From: a virus
Reading direction: 5' to 3' (one strand)
Length of the DNA: 26,816 nucleotides
IMG/VR virus record: IMGVR_UViG_3300004095_000012
Location: 1-26,816 of that record
The position numbers and the translations under genes were made by a program. The notes under the pieces are model-generated. The model was not told where the DNA came from and made no database searches. It saw only the letters and a program-made list of their open reading frames with translations. Shown in pieces: positions 1 to 5,248 of the stretch; position 1 is the stretch's first letter, and each line of letters opens with the position of its first letter.

Positions 1-173
1 AAGATCATTGTACCGTCTTGCTGTAATCTCTTTGCATACAATTCCTTAGGATCATTATTTCCTATCACTGTAGGATTAAAGAACTTTAAGTATGTATTAT
101 ATACAAGACTAACCTGTCTCTCTTCTTCATCTGAGAGAGTACTCTCTACTATAAAGGATTTAAAGGGAAGCAT
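1..173 (-). CDS. hypothetical protein, C-terminus beyond window edge
   Basis: An open frame starts at ATG 173 and runs off the left edge, giving the first 57 residues. It begins MLPFKSFIVESTLSDEEE and is charged and apparently soluble. The start lies 9 nt beyond the stop of the bS21 gene, so it is probably the next gene of the same minus-strand operon. There is no clear Shine-Dalgarno sequence. I do not recognise the family, and the missing C-terminus prevents a function call. Confidence 0.6.
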   Translation of the reverse strand, partial: MLPFKSFIVESTLSDEEERQVSLVYNTYLKFFNPTVIGNNDPKELYAKRLQQDGTMI

Positions 174-182
174 TAAAGATAC

Positions 183-365
183 TTATCGACCCTGCTTTAT
201 CTTTCTATCTAACGCCTTTTGCTTGCGCTTACGCTTTTGACCTGATGACTCAAAATATCGGTGATTACGTACTTCCTCTAAAACACTATCAGAATCTATT
301 TTAGTTTTAAGACGTCTTAAAACACGATCAATATCTTCACCTTTTCTTACTTCTACCGAATGCAT
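183..365 (-). CDS. rpsU: phage-encoded ribosomal protein bS21
   Basis: A 60-residue, highly basic protein that reads as bS21 along its whole length. VEVRKGEDIDRVLRRLK matches the N-terminal VKVRENEPFDVALRRFK pattern of the bacterial protein. VLEEVRNHRYFES matches the conserved VLxEVRRREFYEKP segment, and it ends in a Lys/Arg-rich tail (KRKRKQKALDRK). It is slightly shorter than the E. coli protein (71 aa). In the 30S subunit bS21 sits near the anti-Shine-Dalgarno end of 16S rRNA and aids initiation. A phage copy could replace host bS21 and bias initiation to phage messages; that is inference. Its ATG follows the previous gene's stop by 3 nt, suggesting coupled translation. The same genome carries a tmRNA and unusual start regions. 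Confidence 0.88.
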   Translation of the reverse strand: MHSVEVRKGEDIDRVLRRLKTKIDSDSVLEEVRNHRYFESSGQKRKRKQKALDRKIKQGR

Positions 366-368
366 ATT

Positions 369-731
369 CTATTGCTGATGTAAAGCTAAATCAACAAGCC
401 TATCATACTGATCCTCTTCTATCTCATGATGCTTACCCTCGTCCTTGTATACTACAAAGTAATCATAATAATAACGATCACCATCACTATACCTATCATC
501 CCATACAACATAGACTCTACCGTTGTTAATACCTACATGTGCTCTAGCTTGATTTCCAATTGAAACATATTGCTCAACCCAACTTTTATCTTGTAACTGT
601 TTTTGTAATTCTTTATGTTCAGCTTCTGGTTCATGTACTTTAGCTGAAGAAGGCATTTGTTCACGGAAATCTGAATCTGATTCCTGATAAATTCTTGTGT
701 ACGCTTCGGCAATAAGCTGTTCGTCGTTCAT
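369..731 (-). CDS. hypothetical acidic phage protein
   Basis: 120 residues. The N-terminus MNDEQLIAEAYTRIYQE forms a short amphipathic helix of the kind (LLxEAYxxI) found at the start of many T4-like and jumbo phage small proteins. The middle is rich in acidic residues and Gln. The C-terminal part (GRVYVVWDDRYSDGDRYYYD) is Tyr/Asp-rich and beta-like. No catalytic motif or membrane segment is visible. The ATG is preceded by AATAAATA (741-748) with a 9-nt gap, resembling a late promoter directly before the gene. It is followed 3 nt later by bS21, so it probably leads the bS21 transcript. Function unknown. Confidence 0.7.
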   Translation of the reverse strand: MNDEQLIAEAYTRIYQESDSDFREQMPSSAKVHEPEAEHKELQKQLQDKSWVEQYVSIGNQARAHVGINNGRVYVVWDDRYSDGDRYYYDYFVVYKDEGKHHEIEEDQYDRLVDLALHQQ

Positions 732-740
732 ATGTCGAAT

Positions 741-748
741 TATTTATT
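741..748 (-). promoter_or_regulatory. late-type promoter box AATAAATA
   Basis: AATAAATA ends 9 nt before ATG 731 and overlaps the stop codon of the upstream gene. It matches the T4 late consensus TATAAATA at 7 of 8 positions. If active, the transcript would begin about 4 nt before the start codon of the operon containing bS21. Confidence 0.45.
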
Positions 749-1073
749 AAAAATCATCGTTGTTTTCTATAATAGCGGTCTCTGCTTTTAGTTTTTCAAG
801 ATGAGCTACAATTTCTTGGGTTACAAGCTCTTTTGCTTCTTCCTCCATCCATCCATAATGACAAATAGCTTCATTACTCTTTCGTTCTTCAATAAGATAA
901 CAGAGTTCACTGAGCTCAGAGAAAATAGCTTTGACTCTCTGATTATGTCCACGAACAAAATCTGCACGAGATAGCTCATGATTAATGATTCTATTCTGTA
1001 CATACCAGTTATAGATATGCTTATTGAATTCCTCTGTTAGTTCGATTTCTTCTAAGGAATATTCGTTATTCAT
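747..1073 (-). CDS. hypothetical helical protein
   Basis: The chosen start is ATG 1073 (MNNEYSLEEIELTEEF), giving 108 aa. The frame stays open further upstream to 1121, but this ATG overlaps the end of the preceding gene in the typical ATGAATAA arrangement, which suggests translational coupling. The protein is strongly acidic and predicted mostly alpha-helical, with a Glu/Lys-rich C-terminal half and no membrane segment. I do not recognise the family. The rest of the operon is small phage proteins, Hsp20 and bS21. Confidence 0.65.
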   Translation of the reverse strand: MNNEYSLEEIELTEEFNKHIYNWYVQNRIINHELSRADFVRGHNQRVKAIFSELSELCYLIEERKSNEAICHYGWMEEEAKELVTQEIVAHLEKLKAETAIIENNDDF

Positions 1074-1266
1074 TTTCAGGTAATTTCCAAATAATATATC
1101 CAGCTCTCTCATCGTATTCAAGAGAAAGCTTCATAAATTTACTATATAGACTCCAGGCAGGCCCTGCAATAAGCTTACGAGTTATTTCACTCCAATCAGT
1201 ACGGCAGACGATCTTCCAACAAATATTACCGAGATGGTAAAATAGTAAAGCTAAAAATTTATTCAT
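1066..1266 (-). CDS. small conserved phage protein, possibly membrane-associated
   Basis: 66 aa: a hydrophobic N-terminal helix (MNKFLALLFYHLGNICWKI) followed by SLYSKFMKLSLEYDERAGY. Large phages often encode a small protein with this plan (N-terminal helix, then an LYxKLMxxSxxxDE-like stretch). A 17-base inverted repeat at 1267-1283 (GTAGAT/ATCTAC arms) lies directly before the ATG. No Shine-Dalgarno sequence is visible. Its stop overlaps the start of the next gene. Membrane association is inferred from the N-terminus. Confidence 0.6.
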   Translation of the reverse strand: MNKFLALLFYHLGNICWKIVCRTDWSEITRKLIAGPAWSLYSKFMKLSLEYDERAGYIIWKLPENE

Positions 1267-1279
1267 GTAGATATATAAT

Positions 1280-1519
1280 CTACTTTTTTTGTTTACCGAG
1301 CTTCTTTACAAAGAAGTTAATCTTTGCCTGTTCCATAGTCTTCTCGACAACAATCCAGCGAAGTGGTTTTCCTTCGTGCTCGTTTTGCTCATTAAAAATA
1401 GCTCTACGAATAATTGATTCACGTTCATCGTAAGTAGGCTCATACTTAAAGACAATAGTCCTAGTATACTTTGTTTCGTTCTTAGGTTTTGATTTTGCTT
1501 TTAATGGTAATTTAGCCAT
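1280..1519 (-). CDS. hypothetical small basic protein
   Basis: 79 aa with Lys-rich ends (MAKLPLKAKSKPK and VKKLGKQKK) and a compact alpha/beta-looking centre (TRTIVFKYEPTYDERESII and LRWIVVEKTMEQAKINFF). Its basic character would suit nucleic-acid binding, but no known domain is recognised. It has its own sigma70-like promoter, with the -10 box ending 6 nt before ATG, so the message may be leaderless. It is the first gene of the operon leading to bS21. Confidence 0.65.
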   Translation of the reverse strand: MAKLPLKAKSKPKNETKYTRTIVFKYEPTYDERESIIRRAIFNEQNEHEGKPLRWIVVEKTMEQAKINFFVKKLGKQKK

Positions 1520-1553
1520 TTCTATATACTATAGGAATTATATTTTTTTACAA
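1520..1553 (-). promoter_or_regulatory. sigma70-like promoter abutting start codon
   Basis: The -35 box TTGTAA (1548-1553) is preceded by AAGC. After 16 nt comes the -10-like TAGTAT (1526-1531), then exactly 6 nt, then ATG 1519. With normal sigma70 geometry +1 is the A of ATG. The AAGCTTGTA context recurs at other promoters in the window. Confidence 0.5.
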
Positions 1554-1557
1554 GCTT
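1540..1557. repeat. 18-bp exact repeat, copy 1
   Basis: ATATTTTTTTACAAGCTT on the plus strand is identical to 12748-12765. On the minus strand both copies supply the -35 region (AAGCTTGTAA) of a promoter reading into the next gene, so this looks like a conserved promoter module. Confidence 0.7.
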
Positions 1558-1568
1558 AAAAAGTGCTC

Positions 1569-1581
1569 CAGGTGCTCAACC
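1569..1581. repeat. 13-bp inverted repeat flanking hsp20, 3' side
   Basis: CAGGTGCTCAACC lies 17 bp beyond the stop of the Hsp20 gene. Its exact reverse complement lies upstream of the gene at 2131-2143. In the messenger the two copies could base-pair and close the transcript into a loop, or they could be binding sites. A second GTGCTC at 1563-1568 lies next to this copy. Confidence 0.6.
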
Positions 1582-1598
1582 AGAAACTAAATTAAACT

Positions 1599-2084
1599 TT
1601 ATTTAACCTCGATACTAATATTGTGTACCTCCGGTTTCACTGTCGGGACCTTAACTCGTAGTAACCCGTCGGTGTATGTTGATGAGATGTTTTTAACATC
1701 CGTATTGTCATTAAGAGAGAAGGACAATTGTCCCTTTCTACGGCTAATGCCTTTACGATGGAAGACTACTGTCTCATCATATTCAACTTCTTCCTTATCA
1801 ACAGCGATCACGAGCTTACCCTCCTTGACCGATACGTTGATATTATCCTTTCCTACACCAGCCAATGCTACTTCGATGTAGTAGGTGATTGGGTTGCCGT
1901 CTGGATCGGTTTCTGATACAATGTTATAAGGATAGACTGCATTTGGAATATCAAATGCTTTATCGAAGTCCTTAATGACATCGGTTAGCCACTTATCGTT
2001 AAACAGCGCAGGGAGGTGACTGAATCCCGTCGCTGTAGCAGGAATGATCCTGCCAATCGTGTATGGTGTTATTGTGTTTGTCAT
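1599..2084 (-). CDS. small heat shock protein, Hsp20/alpha-crystallin family
   Basis: 161 aa. A variable N-terminal arm (1-55) precedes an alpha-crystallin domain (about 56-155): PYNIVSETDPDGNPITYYIEV, ALAGVGKDNINVSVKEGKLVI with the usual A-x-x-G-V/F loop, the strand LSFSLNDNTDVKNIS, and GLLRVKVPTVKPE with a G-L-L-x-V-x-V-P segment. Such proteins are ATP-independent holdases that form oligomers, and T4-like phages commonly carry one. A clear Shine-Dalgarno (AAAGGAG, 2092-2098) and a perfect TATAAATA late box about 70 nt upstream of the start suggest strong late expression with a normal leader, unlike most neighbours. It is flanked by a 13-bp inverted repeat. Confidence 0.92.
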   Translation of the reverse strand: MTNTITPYTIGRIIPATATGFSHLPALFNDKWLTDVIKDFDKAFDIPNAVYPYNIVSETDPDGNPITYYIEVALAGVGKDNINVSVKEGKLVIAVDKEEVEYDETVVFHRKGISRRKGQLSFSLNDNTDVKNISSTYTDGLLRVKVPTVKPEVHNISIEVK

Positions 2085-2130
2085 ATGTTTTCTCCTTTGT
2101 TAAGCGAGTTAATATGTTCACTCTAGTCTC

Positions 2131-2143
2131 GGTTGAGCACCTG
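2131..2143. repeat. 13-bp inverted repeat flanking hsp20, 5' side
   Basis: GGTTGAGCACCTG is the exact reverse complement of 1569-1581. It lies in the predicted 5' leader of the hsp20 message, just downstream of the late promoter. The related 9-mer GCACCTGAG (2137-2145) recurs at 5190-5198, upstream of the DUF932 gene. Confidence 0.6.
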
Positions 2144-2151
2144 AGCAATAT

Positions 2152-2159
2152 TATTTATA
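2152..2159 (-). promoter_or_regulatory. T4-type late promoter, hsp20
   Basis: A perfect TATAAATA on the minus strand, upstream of the Hsp20 gene. Transcription would begin about 6 nt downstream, giving a leader of roughly 60 nt that contains a 13-nt repeat and a Shine-Dalgarno. Confidence 0.6.
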
Positions 2160-2224
2160 TAGGCTATTCTAAAAAATAGCAATTATTTTTTATACCGATA
2201 ATAAAAGTAAAGTGTTATAAGATA

Positions 2225-2455
2225 TCAAACAATACCAAAACAATAATTTACAAATAACCAGAGCTGAAATCCTTTACCTAAGAGATAAAACATTGCAAAC
2301 ACATACCCTGCTAAAACAAGATAAATCATCGCAGCAGAAAAATCTTTAGCAGATTTTGTTTTAAAGAGTTTATAGAGCTGAGGGAACCAACTTACTGCCC
2401 AACATATAGACATGAGAAACCCGCTTATTTCAATGGCATCTCTCGTAATCTGCAC
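2225..2455 (-). CDS. PQ-loop / SemiSWEET-like membrane protein
   Basis: 76 aa, mostly membrane-embedded. Helix 1 runs about 9-27 and ends in the PQ signature FPQLYKLFKTKSAKDFS, very close to the SemiSWEET/MtN3 pattern (hydrophobic-PQ-x-x-K-x-x-K-T-K-S-x-K-x-x-S). Helix 2 is AAMIYLVLAGYVFAMFYLL. A short third segment is QLWLFVNYCFGIV. SemiSWEETs are three-helix half-transporters that dimerise to move small sugars or related solutes; a typical one is about 85-95 aa, so helix 3 is short here. The start is GTG 2455, 5 nt after CTTAAATA. It is unusual cargo for a phage. Transport activity and substrate are unknown. Confidence 0.72.
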   Translation of the reverse strand: MQITRDAIEISGFLMSICWAVSWFPQLYKLFKTKSAKDFSAAMIYLVLAGYVFAMFYLLGKGFQLWLFVNYCFGIV

Positions 2456-2469
2456 GTAAATATTTAAGC
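2456..2469. promoter_or_regulatory. divergent start region with palindromic late box
   Basis: Only 14 bp separate GTG 2455 (minus) from ATG 2470 (plus). They hold the palindrome TAAATATTTA. Read leftward it gives CTTAAATA then 5 nt then GTG; read rightward GTAAATA then 7 nt then ATG. A single box could drive both genes with leaderless or near-leaderless messages. No room exists for a conventional ribosome binding site on either side. Confidence 0.4.
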
Positions 2470-2628
2470 ATGCTGACAGAATATATATTCGAACTTGTGG
2501 AGAATGAAACGCCTAAGCTTCTTAATGTTGTAGCTACAACAAAGGAAGAAGCTGAAAAGAAGCTTAAAGCTCGTTACGGAGAACAAGTAGATTTAAAGTT
2601 ATTAGATCTTAGAAGACTTATCTACTAA
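2470..2628 (+). CDS. small hypothetical protein, plus-strand in a minus-strand region
   Basis: 52 aa, ATG 2470 to TAA 2626-2628. It begins MLTEYIFELVENETPKLLNV, continues VVATTKEEAEKKLKARYG and ends LDLRRLIY. The pattern 'xVxATTKEEAExKxKxxYG' resembles small phage proteins with a beta-alpha-beta fold. Codon use looks coding, and the protein is well balanced in charge. It overlaps the 3' end of the convergent metallopeptidase gene by 27 bp. Function unknown. Confidence 0.6.
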   Translation: MLTEYIFELVENETPKLLNVVATTKEEAEKKLKARYGEQVDLKLLDLRRLIY

Positions 2629-3228
2629 ATTTATAGCAACATCGTGGAAATTAATTTGCTTTAGTAGACCATTTACTATTCGTATTTGTAACTTCACTCT
2701 TTCTTCTAAGCTGTATGACTTGACAGGTGTCTCAACCGTTACACTAGGGATATCACGTTTCCTTAATGCTCTTTCAAGTGTCCCTGCTGTTGGTAGATGG
2801 CCACGCACTATAACACCTTTATCAGTCTTATCTCCTATTGCCGACTTTGCCAATGGTACATCCAATTCAGCTAAAACAGCTTGAACTTTGTCCTTCATAC
2901 CTGGAGAGCAATAAGCATATACTTCATCAGTTGTATCATCTTCATGAAGTGCTATAACCAATCTTGGCTGAACTTCTTCAATTTTAGCTAGAATTTCATC
3001 TTCTATTGGTAAAGAATCCTTTTTATCAAAATGTCTATTAGGATCAACTCCATCCAATCTTCTCTTACCTGTTGGATTAACATCAGCAATTACAACAATG
3101 TTCTCTTTTCCTTTATACCTTTTAGCTGCTATATTACCAGCTGGTTCATCACCGTGAATACCGCCAATCAAAACAACAGGTCCTTCTGTTGTCGCTAGAA
3201 TAGATTCTACTAGAATATCAAACTTCAC
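2602..3228 (-). CDS. M14-family (carboxypeptidase / aspartoacylase-like) zinc hydrolase
   Basis: 208 aa. Motifs in order: GGIHGDEPAG (His25 and Glu28, the HxxE zinc pair), ADVNPTGKRRLDGVDPNRHF with the substrate-binding Asn64-Arg65, VIALHEDD with the third zinc ligand His95, and VTVETP with Glu166 as likely catalytic base. This is the signature of the M14 / succinylglutamate desuccinylase-aspartoacylase fold. There is no signal peptide. In a phage it could trim peptidoglycan peptides or modify small amides; that is inference. The start is GTG 3228, five nt after CTTAAATA (3234-3241), the same arrangement as the neighbouring PQ-loop gene. Confidence 0.8.
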   Translation of the reverse strand: MKFDILVESILATTEGPVVLIGGIHGDEPAGNIAAKRYKGKENIVVIADVNPTGKRRLDGVDPNRHFDKKDSLPIEDEILAKIEEVQPRLVIALHEDDTTDEVYAYCSPGMKDKVQAVLAELDVPLAKSAIGDKTDKGVIVRGHLPTAGTLERALRKRDIPSVTVETPVKSYSLEERVKLQIRIVNGLLKQINFHDVAINLVDKSSKI

Positions 3229-3233
3229 AGAAT

Positions 3234-3241
3234 TATTTAAG
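3234..3241 (-). promoter_or_regulatory. late-type box CTTAAATA 5 nt before GTG start
   Basis: CTTAAATA is followed by ATTCT and GTG 3228. By T4 late geometry (+1 at the sixth base after the box) the transcript starts at the G of the GTG codon. The identical octamer and spacing precede GTG 2455. Confidence 0.4.
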
Positions 3242-3245
3242 TTAA

Positions 3246-3920
3246 TTACACCTTTATCTTTTCTCTATAAGGCTTAAAATGTTCTTTAAATCCCTTAACT
3301 ATAGCGTCATAGTTCTTTAGCTCTTTTGTATTGAGCTTTTTATTAGCTTTGAGAGAATTAAAGCCTGTAGTAAGATATGCTTGAAGCTCATCGTTAAAAA
3401 CAGCTTTTGTATATCCTAGTTCATAAAGAACATCTTCTGCCTTTTTACGAACTGATTTATTAAGCTTTTTAAGAATATCGTTTGCTTTCTTTTTATATTC
3501 TTTATCTAAAAAGTATAGAGCGTGACAACATTCATGTTCAATTGTATTAGTGTCGTTATTTGATCCAATGAGATAGTAGTTACGACTTTCAATTTTACCT
3601 ACAATCTTATCATGAATATCGGTTATAATACTATCGTAAATATTAAAGTCCTCTACCTCATTATCATATAGATCTGAAATAACAGGACCAGGTATATTAA
3701 ACCCACCCCAATCTATAGGATAGGTAAAAGAGCCTTCATTACCTTTTGAATAGATAGCCATGAGCTCTACTAAGGTAAAGCGCTTACCGCGGATTTGTTT
3801 AAAAGGAGATTCGTAGAATTCTTGTACCCTGCAAAACGTCATAGCAAGATCATACATATCCTCTATCTGACAAAGATAAATTCCTGGGTATAGATTTTTA
3901 AGAGAATATTTGATCTTCAT
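3246..3920 (-). CDS. HExxH metalloprotease-like phage protein
   Basis: 224 aa. The central TIEHECCHALYFLDKEY holds a canonical HExxH zinc motif (His129, Glu130, His133). About 45 residues later FNDELQAY (Glu178) fits the third zinc ligand of gluzincins. The N-terminal 110 residues contain a conserved-looking FTLVELMAIY and YPIDWGGFNIPG. Large phages encode similar proteins (HExxH within 'EHExxHALFYLDxxY'), often mis-annotated as ABC transporter ATPases; I see no Walker motifs here. The ATG lies only 12 nt from the 3' CCA of the tRNA-Glu gene, with AATAAATA in between, so it probably shares the tRNA transcript. Substrate unknown. Confidence 0.7.
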   Translation of the reverse strand: MKIKYSLKNLYPGIYLCQIEDMYDLAMTFCRVQEFYESPFKQIRGKRFTLVELMAIYSKGNEGSFTYPIDWGGFNIPGPVISDLYDNEVEDFNIYDSIITDIHDKIVGKIESRNYYLIGSNNDTNTIEHECCHALYFLDKEYKKKANDILKKLNKSVRKKAEDVLYELGYTKAVFNDELQAYLTTGFNSLKANKKLNTKELKNYDAIVKGFKEHFKPYREKIKV

Positions 3921-3931
3921 TTTATATTTAT

Positions 3932-4006
3932 TGGCATCCTCGACGGGATTCGAACCCGTGCTAAGCCCGTGAAAGGGGCTGGTGCTAACCGCTACACTAC
4001 GAGGAC
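3932..4006 (-). tRNA. tRNA-Glu (anticodon UUC)
   Basis: A full cloverleaf can be drawn: acceptor GTCCTCG pairing CGAGGAT (first pair G-U), D-arm GTGT/GCAC, anticodon arm AGCCC-CTTTCAC-GGGCT with anticodon TTC, T-arm CGGG-TTCGAAT-CCCG, discriminator G and an encoded CCA. It decodes GAA, a frequent codon in these AT-rich genes. The 5' end directly abuts the U-run of the DUF932 terminator, so it is probably made by read-through or processing. Confidence 0.95.
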
Positions 4007-4007
4007 C

Positions 4008-4057
4008 AAAAAAAGACCGGGCGTGAGATAGCTTGCATGTGCAGAGGCCCGCCCGGT
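4008..4057 (-). terminator. Rho-independent terminator after DUF932 gene
   Basis: On the minus strand, 8-bp arms ACCGGGCG (4050-4057) and CGCCCGGT (4016-4023) enclose a 26-nt loop. After one C comes a run of seven U ending one base before the tRNA. It lies 13 bp beyond the DUF932 stop. The long loop may make it partial. Confidence 0.7.
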
Positions 4058-4070
4058 TTACTTTATTTAC

Positions 4071-5171
4071 TTATGCTTCAAGATTCGCTGGTTCAACATT
4101 ACGGAATGGATCCGGTGCTACTGCAGCAAAATCAGGTCCTTTAAAGAACATCTCTGAAGCAAGACGATTGAGCTCCATACGGAATGCAATATTCTCATCA
4201 GATTGAATATGATGGGTTGCAACATTGGTTAGGTTATTGAACAGGTCATACGCATTAACGTTTGAGTTAGCGGTTGACTGCCAACGGGTACCTTTCTTCG
4301 CTGTATCAATTCCAAGAGTCTTATAACGACCCTTGATCTCGTTATCGTTAAACATTGTTACAGCAAGCTCCTTATCTAAATCCATAACAAGCTTACGAGC
4401 GTTATAGTACTCACGGAGAGAGGCGTTATTGTTACGAAGACGATTAGCGCTAGCTGAAACTTCCTGACGGAGAGCATCTCCAGTCAAGAACTTACGAACT
4501 TGCGTATCGAAGGTACGCTGACTGAAGTCTGCGCTATCAATAAAGCGCTGAGCCATACGATGAACAGCAGTCATTCCGTTAGAGCAGACCAAGCGAAGGA
4601 GATAGGGGAAGAACTGCGACTTATTCATCGAGAAGTTCATACCAAAACCACCCTTCCACATATCCTTACCATCACCGAAGACATCGATATCAGAATCAGG
4701 GTTCTTAAAATTAATGTTGATACAAATATTTGTAGGATCGAAATCAAAATTTCGAAGCTCAAGATTGGTATCATTATCGCGCAGATAAGCCTCTGTATAA
4801 CGGAGACCGGCAGTAAGGTCAATTGCCTTCTCCTCCTTAATCGGACGATCGAAGATATTAACAATCTCGTTGTTGCTACTGTCCTGAATAGCTGTAACAC
4901 GCTTATTCTGACGGATGTTAGTGAGTGCATTATGGAGCGGGGCCCACTGAGCGTTATCATCTTTAATCTCGTTAACGAGCTTATCCTTAACACCAAGAAC
5001 ACCAAGCAGACTGCTCAATGACTTAGTACCAAGGCGATTATTATTATAAGAGAACGTATTACCGCTCTTCTCAATGTTTTCAATATCCAGAGGGACAAGG
5101 CTGTAGCCCTGAAGTGTCTGGCGGATTTCTGCGCTTTTAGCGACGAACTGATCTAGTGTTGTTGTACTCAT
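4071..5171 (-). CDS. DUF932 phage/plasmid-like protein
   Basis: 366 aa. The diagnostic core is FPYLLRLVCSNGMTAVHR (about residues 190-207), matching the 'xRxVCxNGM' signature of DUF932 (phage/plasmid-like TIGR03299) proteins. It is preceded by a beta-rich half and followed by a helical half (SANRLRNNNASLREYYNAR). No enzymatic motif or membrane segment is visible. The family is widespread in phages and mobile elements; its molecular role is unsettled. A good Shine-Dalgarno AAAGGGG (5175-5181) stands before ATG, and a strong terminator follows, so it looks like a highly expressed single-gene unit. G+C looks somewhat higher than its neighbours. Confidence 0.85.
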   Translation of the reverse strand: MSTTTLDQFVAKSAEIRQTLQGYSLVPLDIENIEKSGNTFSYNNNRLGTKSLSSLLGVLGVKDKLVNEIKDDNAQWAPLHNALTNIRQNKRVTAIQDSSNNEIVNIFDRPIKEEKAIDLTAGLRYTEAYLRDNDTNLELRNFDFDPTNICININFKNPDSDIDVFGDGKDMWKGGFGMNFSMNKSQFFPYLLRLVCSNGMTAVHRMAQRFIDSADFSQRTFDTQVRKFLTGDALRQEVSASANRLRNNNASLREYYNARKLVMDLDKELAVTMFNDNEIKGRYKTLGIDTAKKGTRWQSTANSNVNAYDLFNNLTNVATHHIQSDENIAFRMELNRLASEMFFKGPDFAAVAPDPFRNVEPANLEA

Positions 5172-5174
5172 GAC

Positions 5175-5221
5175 CCCTTTATAATAAAGGCACCTGAGAA
5201 GGAATTCCAGAATTATTTTTA
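5175..5221 (-). promoter_or_regulatory. DUF932 upstream region: SD, -10-like and shared 9-mer
   Basis: AAAGGGG (5175-5181) is the ribosome binding site, overlapping a TATTATAA -10-like box. GCACCTGAG (5190-5198) repeats the 9-mer found in the hsp20 leader (2137-2145). TAAAAATA (5214-5221) is a degenerate late box. Which promoter is used cannot be told from sequence. Confidence 0.35.
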
Positions 5222-5248
5222 AATTCCCGGAAATAGTTTCTAATTTAC

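Noticed and set aside
1535-1597. Terminator after the hsp20 gene
   Set aside because: GTGCTC-CAG-GTGCTC is a direct repeat, not a stem, and the A/T run belongs to the next promoter; no good hairpin with a U-run.
4500-5021. 173-codon plus-strand frame opposite DUF932
   Set aside because: Antisense shadow of a well-supported DUF932 gene; low-complexity hydrophobic composition.
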